Source: Candidatus Omnitrophota bacterium
GTDB taxonomy: Bacteria > Omnitrophota > Gorgyraeia > Gygaellales > UBA12090
Assembly (NCBI GenBank): GCA_023247895.1
Contig: JAHFFP010000004.1
Coordinates: 1 to 35,421, forward strand
Direction of reading: 5' to 3'
Length of the DNA stretch: 35,421 nucleotides
Shown here one piece after another: positions 26,538-35,421 of the stretch. The notes under the pieces are model-generated. The model was given only the letters and a program-made list of their open reading frames with translations. It was not told the DNA's origin and did no database searches. Position numbers and translations under genes: made by a program. How positions within the stretch are numbered: position 1 is the first letter of the stretch; every line of letters starts with the position of its first letter.

Positions 26538-26684
26538 TTATATATCCAAAACATCTACTATCCGTACTAAAGTATCTACAGAAACATTTTCATGGCCATT
26601 TTTAATTTTAGAAATATACCGCTGGATTATTCCCAAATTTTTGGCTATATCTTTTTGAGTATATCTAAGCGGAGATAAAAACAC
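26538..26684 (-). CDS. Short XRE-family HTH (48 aa, possibly a fragment; not in the ORF track)
   Basis: Reverse strand reads LRYTQKDIAKNLGIIQRYISKIKNGHENVSVDTLVRIVDVLDI-stop. Confidence 0.55.
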   Translation of the reverse strand: MFLSPLRYTQKDIAKNLGIIQRYISKIKNGHENVSVDTLVRIVDVLDI

Positions 26685-26766
26685 TCACGAAGTCAAATAT
26701 TTAATCCTAACAAATTGCTCAGGAGGGACACGGCAAAAGACCGTTGCACCACCCAGCTTAGTTGTT

Positions 26767-26799
26767 AACCGTCGCAAAAGTCTTACTTTTGCGACGGTT
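26767..26799. repeat. Perfect 15-bp hairpin AACCGTCGCAAAAGT-CTT-ACTTTTGCGACGGTT
   Basis: Direct inverted repeat; shares GTCGCAAAA with the structure after hepT. Confidence 0.85.
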
Positions 26800-27061
26800 G
26801 GATAGGGAAGCAAGCACAAAATAAGGGGGATTTGCTGGAGTTTTGCGATATTCAAAGCAAAATTTTCCTGTTCTTTCTAAGGTTTAAATAGACCTGTTTT
26901 CATTGCAGGCAAAATTTTGCCCAGAGGCTTTGAAGCACTGCGCGAAAGAGGCTCTGCATGCCGCCTTCGTAGATTATTTAATTGTTGTAGGCGGTAAGCG
27001 GACGAACTCTTCTTATAAACAAATATTTTTAGCGTGTAAAAACAAGTTGGTGTGAGGACGC

Positions 27062-27217
27062 TGCGGCTGGCAGCTGCCCCCGCCCAGCTGCCAGCCGCAA
27101 GCAGAGCCGAACACGCATTGTATTAGCAAGAAAGCCGTCCCGAGACGGCCGCCCAGCGAGGCTTTGCCCCAGCAGAGCCAAAACGGAGCTCGGGAGATGT
27201 GGGAGCGCCATCGGCGC
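27062..27217. other. GC-rich multi-hairpin element (candidate structured RNA or intergenic repeat)
   Basis: Successive hairpins: TGCGGCTGGCAGCTG/CAGCTGCCAGCCGCA; GCCGTC-CCGA-GACGGC; GGCTTTG/CAGAGCC; GCGCC-ATC-GGCGC; no convincing protein. Confidence 0.6.
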
Positions 27218-27289
27218 GGTGCCATAGATTAAATTTTAGTTGCTATTGTTTTAAAATGAGTTCGAGCAGCGTATAATAGCTGCGACTAA

Positions 27290-27661
27290 ATGAGGAGCCA
27301 ACAGGATTTGTTTTGCAACCTGTCCATTACTGTGAAAACCGTCATTCTTCTTACCATCTCCAACATTTTTATGACCATTGCCTGGTATGGGCATCTTAAA
27401 TATAAAAACTCGCCCCTTTGGATGGCGATATTGATAAGCTGGTTGATTGCCTCTGTGGAATATTGTTTTCAGGTGCCGGCAAACAGGATCGGCCATTATC
27501 AGTTTTCGGCAGCCCAGCTCAAAACCATTCAGGAAGTTATCACCCTCATCGTCTTTTGCGTCTTTTCCGTCGTCTACCTCAAGGAAGGGCTTAAGTGGAA
27601 TTATATCGTTGGTTTTCTTATGATTGCCGGCGCGGTATTCTTTGTATTCAAGAAGTGGTAA
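27290..27661 (+). CDS. DUF486 (DMT-like) small membrane protein
   Basis: ISNIFMTIAWYGHLKYK; EYCFQVPANRIGH; FSAAQLKTIQEVITLIVFCVFSVVYLKEGLKWNY. Confidence 0.9.
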   Translation: MRSQQDLFCNLSITVKTVILLTISNIFMTIAWYGHLKYKNSPLWMAILISWLIASVEYCFQVPANRIGHYQFSAAQLKTIQEVITLIVFCVFSVVYLKEGLKWNYIVGFLMIAGAVFFVFKKW

Positions 27662-27712
27662 GCTATTTGAATTTTTGCACGCCTCGCCATCCCTTTGATA
27701 AGTCAGAAGATA

Positions 27713-27984
27713 ATGCGTAAACGGGTTGAGGTTTTTTATTCAGGCAGGGTGCAGGGGGTGGGGTTTCGTTTTACTGCCGAGAGCATTGCCGGTGAGTTAG
27801 GAGTATGCGGCTGGGTGAAGAACCTGCGAGATGGCAATGTCCAGCTTATGGCAGAAGCAGAAGAAGGCATACTAAAAGATTTTTTAAGCAAAATTAAAGA
27901 ATCTTTTTCCCCGTATATTGCTGATAGCGATATTACATGGCTTGAGGCAACAAGTGAGTTTCAAGGATTTGAAATAAGGTTCTG

Positions 27985-27985
<1 letters not shown>
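27713..27985 (+). CDS. acyP: Acylphosphatase
   Basis: EVFYSGRVQGVGFRFTAESIAGELGVCGWVKNLRDGNVQLMAEAEE. Confidence 0.94.
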
Positions 27986-31271
<3,286 letters not shown>

Positions 31272-31272
<1 letters not shown>

Positions 31273-31919
31273 TGCATATTGATACTCTTTCGGTAGGCGA
31301 AATTCAGGCGAATTGTTATATCGTCTCAAGTATAATAACCAAAAACGCCATACTCATTGACCCTGGCGATGAGTACGCAAAAATAAAGGCCTTTTTAGAC
31401 AAGAAGAAGCTCACTGCGCAATTGATTGTGCATACCCATGGCCACATTGACCATATTCAGGCGGATAACGAGTTTAAGCTTCCGGTGTATGTGCATAAGT
31501 TAGACGCCGAGCTTTTAATGAGCCCGGATAAGAATCTTTCCCGTTTTTTGAGCCATCCTTTTAGCGTGAATGCCAAAATAAAGGCGGTAGATGATTTAGC
31601 GCATATAACGCTTGATGATATATCGCTTGAGGTGCTGCATACGCCGGGGCATACCCCGGGAGGCATATGCCTAAAGTCAGATAATGTTATTTTTACCGGT
31701 GATACCCTTTTTGCGGGAAGTGTGGGTAGAACGGATTTCCCCGGGGCATCCTGCGAACAGCTTATGCAATCAATTAGGCGGCGCTTGCTGGTGTTTCCTG
31801 ATGCGACGATTATTTATCCCGGCCACGGCCCGTACTCAACTATAGGGAAAGAAAAGAAATTAAATCCTTTTTTGGTAAGCCATAAGGATGGCGGCGATGT
31901 GGCTGCCTGTTCTCTATAG
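31272..31919 (+). CDS. Metallo-beta-lactamase-fold hydrolase (glyoxalase II-like)
   Basis: HTHGHIDHI; HTPGHTPGGICL; FTGDTLFAGSVGRTD; GHGPYSTIGKEK. Confidence 0.93.
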
Positions 31920-31954
31920 GCCACCATAGAGTTATTTGAAAAGAAGAAGCTTCT

Positions 31955-32845
31955 GTGCGTCAATTTATTGAAAGTTTTTTGAATTACCTGTCTGTAGAAA
32001 GGTCGCTGAGTAAGAATACGATTATTTCTTACCGGCGCGATCTGGGGAAATATATTGCCTACCTTGAAAATGCCCGTATCAGCTCTTTAGCCGCCACTTC
32101 CCGTAAAGACATCAGCGATTTTATGTTTAGCCTTAAGGATAAGGGGTTATCTGCGACTTCAATTGCAAGAAATTTAGTAGCGATAAAGGTGTTCTACCGT
32201 TTTTTGGTGAGGGAGAGGATTTTACCGGCAGATCCCTCGAGCCTTTTAGATTCACCTAAGTTATGGAAAAAAATACCCGATGCCCTTACCCTTGAAGAAG
32301 TGAACGCCTTGCTCCAATCGGTGAATCTCGCCACTATTCAGGGCATCCGGGATAAGGCGATTTTAGAGTTGATGTACGCGACAGGAGTAAGGGTTTCCGA
32401 GGCAGTGAGCCTTAAAATGCAGGATATAAATTTAGACGTGGGGTTTTTACGCTGTATCGGGAAGGGATCAAAAGAGAGGATTGTCCCTTTAGGGAAAGCA
32501 GCAATAGACGCGCTTAAGGTGTATCTAGAAAAGTCAAGAACAAAGCTGCTTAAGAATACATCCGGTGATTCAATATTATTCGTAAGCCGTTTAGGTAAGC
32601 GCATTTCCCGGCAATCCTTTTGGAAATTGATTAAAGCCTATGCAAAGAAGGCGCATATCACAAAGGATGTCAGGCCGCATACGCTCAGGCATTCTTTTGC
32701 TACCCATCTTTTGGAAAGGGGTGCGGATTTGCGAAGCGTGCAAGAGATGCTTGGCCACGCAGATATTTCCACCACGCAAATATATACGCATATTGATAAA
32801 AACAGGCTTAAATTGATACATAAAACCTATCATCCCCGGCCTTAA
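31955..32845 (+). CDS. xerD: Tyrosine recombinase XerC/XerD
   Basis: ATGVRVSEAVSLK; HTLRHSFATHLLERGADLRSVQEMLGHADISTTQIYTH catalytic motifs; GTG start. Confidence 0.92.
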   Translation: MRQFIESFLNYLSVERSLSKNTIISYRRDLGKYIAYLENARISSLAATSRKDISDFMFSLKDKGLSATSIARNLVAIKVFYRFLVRERILPADPSSLLDSPKLWKKIPDALTLEEVNALLQSVNLATIQGIRDKAILELMYATGVRVSEAVSLKMQDINLDVGFLRCIGKGSKERIVPLGKAAIDALKVYLEKSRTKLLKNTSGDSILFVSRLGKRISRQSFWKLIKAYAKKAHITKDVRPHTLRHSFATHLLERGADLRSVQEMLGHADISTTQIYTHIDKNRLKLIHKTYHPRP

Positions 32846-32880
32846 GAAGCGTGTAAGTGTAAAGTGTGTAAGGGATACTC

Positions 32881-34194
32881 ATGACAATGGAGAATGTAGC
32901 GAAAAGATTGCATACGCAGCCACAAGAGGTTTTGGCGCGCTTAAGGTTTATCGGTAACGTAGCGCAGGAATTAGGGTATCCTGTGTACGTGGTCGGCGGT
33001 TTTGTGCGCGATTTGCTGCTTGGTGTTGAAGATTACGACCTTGATATCGTGGTTGAAGGTGATGGCATACACTTTGCGAAAGAGTTAAGCAGCCGTTTAC
33101 ATGTCGGGTTTGTCAAGCATAAGCAATTTGGCACCGCAACCCTTATTACTCATGATAAAGTGAAAGTAGACGTGGCAACGGCACGCCAGGAAACGTACGA
33201 GTATCCCGCCAGCCTTCCTAAAGTAAAGCCGGGCTCCATAAAGGATGATTTGGCAAGGCGTGATTTTACCATTAATGCCTTGGCACTAGATATTTCTAGG
33301 AATAATTTCGGCGCCTTAGTAGACTTCTTTCACGGCAGGAAGGATTTAAATAAAAAGGCAATCAGGGCATTGTATGATATAAGCTTTATAGATGATCCCA
33401 CGAGAATCCTTAGGGCAATACGTTTTGAACAGCGATTCGGTTTTACCATAGAGCGCCATACGTTTACGCTTTTGAAGGATGCGCTAAAAAAACATATGCT
33501 TGAAGCGGTGCATAAGCATCGTTTACGCGATGAGTTTATTTTAATACTCAAAGAGTCTCAAGCCTTTAAATGCATAAAGAGGATTAATGGCTTGTGCGGC
33601 TTTGCTTTTATTGAGAAAAAGTTACGGCTCAAGAAGAAGGCGCTCAACACGCTTAAAAAAATTGAAGGGACATATACATGGTTTAGGGATAATTATCCTC
33701 ACAAACACAAAGTAGAAGTTTGGCTTTTGTATTTGATGGTACTCTTGGAACATTTGGATAGCATGCGGCTTAAGAAGGTGTTCAAGGAATTCGCCTTTCG
33801 TAGATCTGAAATGGATGCGGCCAGTATTTTTAAAGAAGAAAGCAGCGCGATGCTCTCCAGGTTAAAGGCGCCAATCGCGCCAAGCGTCATCTACAAGATT
33901 TTACAGCCTTTGCCATACGAGGTGCTTTTATGTGTTTTCATAAAGGCGCATGATAAAAAAGTAAAAGACAAGATCAGAGATTTCTTATTCACGTATAAAA
34001 GTATACAAATTCATCTAAATGGAGAAGAGCTTAAGGCTTTGGGTATGGCTCCAGGCCCTCAATTTAAGCGCATTTTACTCCAGCTTTTATACGCGAAGCT
34101 AGACGGAAAGTTTAAAACTAAGGAAGAGGAACTCATTTATTTAAGGCATAATATTTTAGCTAAAAGTTGCGCTAAAAATGGAGGCAAAGTATGA
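32881..34194 (+). CDS. cca: CCA-adding enzyme / poly(A) polymerase family tRNA nucleotidyltransferase
   Basis: VYVVGGFVRDLLLGVEDYDLDIVVEGDG; RRDFTINALALDI; DDPTRILRAIRFEQRFGF. Confidence 0.9.
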   Translation: MTMENVAKRLHTQPQEVLARLRFIGNVAQELGYPVYVVGGFVRDLLLGVEDYDLDIVVEGDGIHFAKELSSRLHVGFVKHKQFGTATLITHDKVKVDVATARQETYEYPASLPKVKPGSIKDDLARRDFTINALALDISRNNFGALVDFFHGRKDLNKKAIRALYDISFIDDPTRILRAIRFEQRFGFTIERHTFTLLKDALKKHMLEAVHKHRLRDEFILILKESQAFKCIKRINGLCGFAFIEKKLRLKKKALNTLKKIEGTYTWFRDNYPHKHKVEVWLLYLMVLLEHLDSMRLKKVFKEFAFRRSEMDAASIFKEESSAMLSRLKAPIAPSVIYKILQPLPYEVLLCVFIKAHDKKVKDKIRDFLFTYKSIQIHLNGEELKALGMAPGPQFKRILLQLLYAKLDGKFKTKEEELIYLRHNILAKSCAKNGGKV

Positions 34195-34562
34195 GTAGAG
34201 TCGAGAAAGTCGCGGAAGAATTAAGAAAAGAAATAGGCGCGATTGTCCAGAATGAGCTTAGTGATCCGCGTGTAGGATTTATTACTATTATGCGCGTAGA
34301 AATAACAAAGGATTTGCAGCTTGCTAAGGTATATTTCAGCGTGATGGGTAACGACCTGCAGAAACATAAGGCTCAGGAAGCCTTGGAATCTGCCAAGGGG
34401 TTTATCCGCAGGCTTATCGGTCAGAGGCTCGCCTTGCGCCTTACCCCTGAAATAATCTTTAAATTAGATACGTCAGTTGAATACAGCATCGATATCACCT
34501 CAAAAATGGAAAGGATGAAAGATGAGCTTAAGAAAAGTAAGAGCGTTGATACAAAAACATAG
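34191..34562 (+). CDS. rbfA: Ribosome-binding factor A
   Basis: MSRVEKVAEELRKEIGAIVQNELSDPRVGFITIMRVEITKDLQLAKVYFSV. Confidence 0.94.
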   Translation: MSRVEKVAEELRKEIGAIVQNELSDPRVGFITIMRVEITKDLQLAKVYFSVMGNDLQKHKAQEALESAKGFIRRLIGQRLALRLTPEIIFKLDTSVEYSIDITSKMERMKDELKKSKSVDTKT

Positions 34563-35421
34563 GGTATTCTTAATTGCCACGCATGTGAACCCTGAAGCAG
34601 ATGGTGTAGGGGCTGAGCTTGCATTTTTATACCTTTTAAGAAAATTAGGAAAAAAGGGGATTGTGGTGAATGAAAGCAAGGTTCCTTATGAATGTGTATT
34701 TTTACCCGGCGCTAACGCCGTTCAGCCTGTGGGAAGGAAAATAAAGGGGGTTGATTGCGCGGTATTCTTAGACTGTTCCGAAGCCAGCCGCGCGGGGAAG
34801 GTTTCCGGCTTACTCTGTGATGATACCGTTACCTTAAATATAGACCACCATTTTTCAAATACGCGCTTTGCGAAAGTTAATTGGGTGGATGCGAAGGCCT
34901 CGTGCACCTGCGAGATGGTCTATCAGCTTTGCCGCAGCTTTAAGGTGGCAATAGACGCGGATATGGCGCTGCAGCTTTATTCGGGAATTGTGGCAGATAC
35001 AGGAAATTTCCGTTACAGTAATGCCGGAGCCTCAAGCCATCGTATCGCTGCAGAGTTGATAAAAAGAGGAGTTAATCCCTCTAAGGTCTATAATAAGCTT
35101 TTTGAGAATAATCCTTTTGACGATATTAAATTATTAGGCAGCGTATTGTCTGCCATAGAGAAGGATGCTTCAGGGATGATTGTATGGGCGAGCATCTCGC
35201 ACAATGTCCTCAACCATAAATTTCCCTCAATAGATTTAGCGGAAGTAGTTTTGAGTTTATTGCGTTCGATTAAGGGCGTTGAATTGGCTATCATTTTTAA
35301 GGAAGTAAAAGATAAGAAGAATCAAGCGCGCCTTAATTTCCGCTCCCAGAATACGTTTGATTGCAACCAATTGGCTTCCTGTTTTGGCGGGGGAGGCCAT
35401 AGAAACGCAAGCGGGGCTACG
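34522..35421 (+). CDS. nrnA: DHH/DHHA1 phosphoesterase (NrnA-like), truncated by the window end
   Basis: ATHVNPEADGVGAELAFLYLLRKLGK; NIDHHFSNTRFA; ADTGNFRYSN; FGGGGHRNASG; open to the window end, absent from the ORF track. Confidence 0.92.
   Translation, partial: MSLRKVRALIQKHRVFLIATHVNPEADGVGAELAFLYLLRKLGKKGIVVNESKVPYECVFLPGANAVQPVGRKIKGVDCAVFLDCSEASRAGKVSGLLCDDTVTLNIDHHFSNTRFAKVNWVDAKASCTCEMVYQLCRSFKVAIDADMALQLYSGIVADTGNFRYSNAGASSHRIAAELIKRGVNPSKVYNKLFENNPFDDIKLLGSVLSAIEKDASGMIVWASISHNVLNHKFPSIDLAEVVLSLLRSIKGVELAIIFKEVKDKKNQARLNFRSQNTFDCNQLASCFGGGGHRNASGAT

Noticed and set aside
27013-27225. Minus-strand ORFs of 60-70 aa over the GC-rich block
   Set aside because: They follow from GC-rich palindromic composition; no recognisable domain or RBS.

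Overview
This 35.4 kb window looks like an anaerobic bacterial chromosome. Gene content and style suggest an Omnitrophota-like lineage, but that is inference only. Ordinary backbone: (1) a bactofilin plus helix-turn-helix pair; (2) a carbonyl/methyl-branch Wood-Ljungdahl block (larB-like, fmdE-like, acsC, RACo-type activator, cooC, acsD, acsE); (3) housekeeping genes tilS-ftsH-folP-cdaA-pdxJ-acpS-nnrD; (4) thpR and cinA-C on the minus strand; (5) an FMN-riboswitch-led riboflavin cluster (ribBA, ribH, nusB, PHP, ribD, ribE) and crcB; (6) an accessory island behind a tRNA-Pro; (7) acyP, ligA, MBL, xerD, cca, rbfA and nrnA (truncated at the window edge). Strongest unusual signals: (a) a 268-bp GIY-YIG-encoding mini-element with 13-bp perfect terminal inverted repeats and a 4-bp TGAA target duplication, inserted at the mntA/hepT overlap so that it re-creates the stop, start and Shine-Dalgarno signals; (b) a 247-nt group I intron inside the anticodon of tRNA-Tyr(GUA), next to a LAGLIDADG-like ORF; (c) an FMN riboswitch whose variable stems carry repeated GCGC-loop-GCGC/ACACC...GGGTGT hairpin modules; (d) a ribH interrupted by one in-frame TGA; (e) a GC-rich multi-hairpin element of unknown nature; (f) scattered degenerate 7-bp tandem repeats at gene junctions and inside genes; (g) palindromic elements abutting tRNA genes. 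All homology calls come from reading motifs in the translations. No database searches or folding programs were run.
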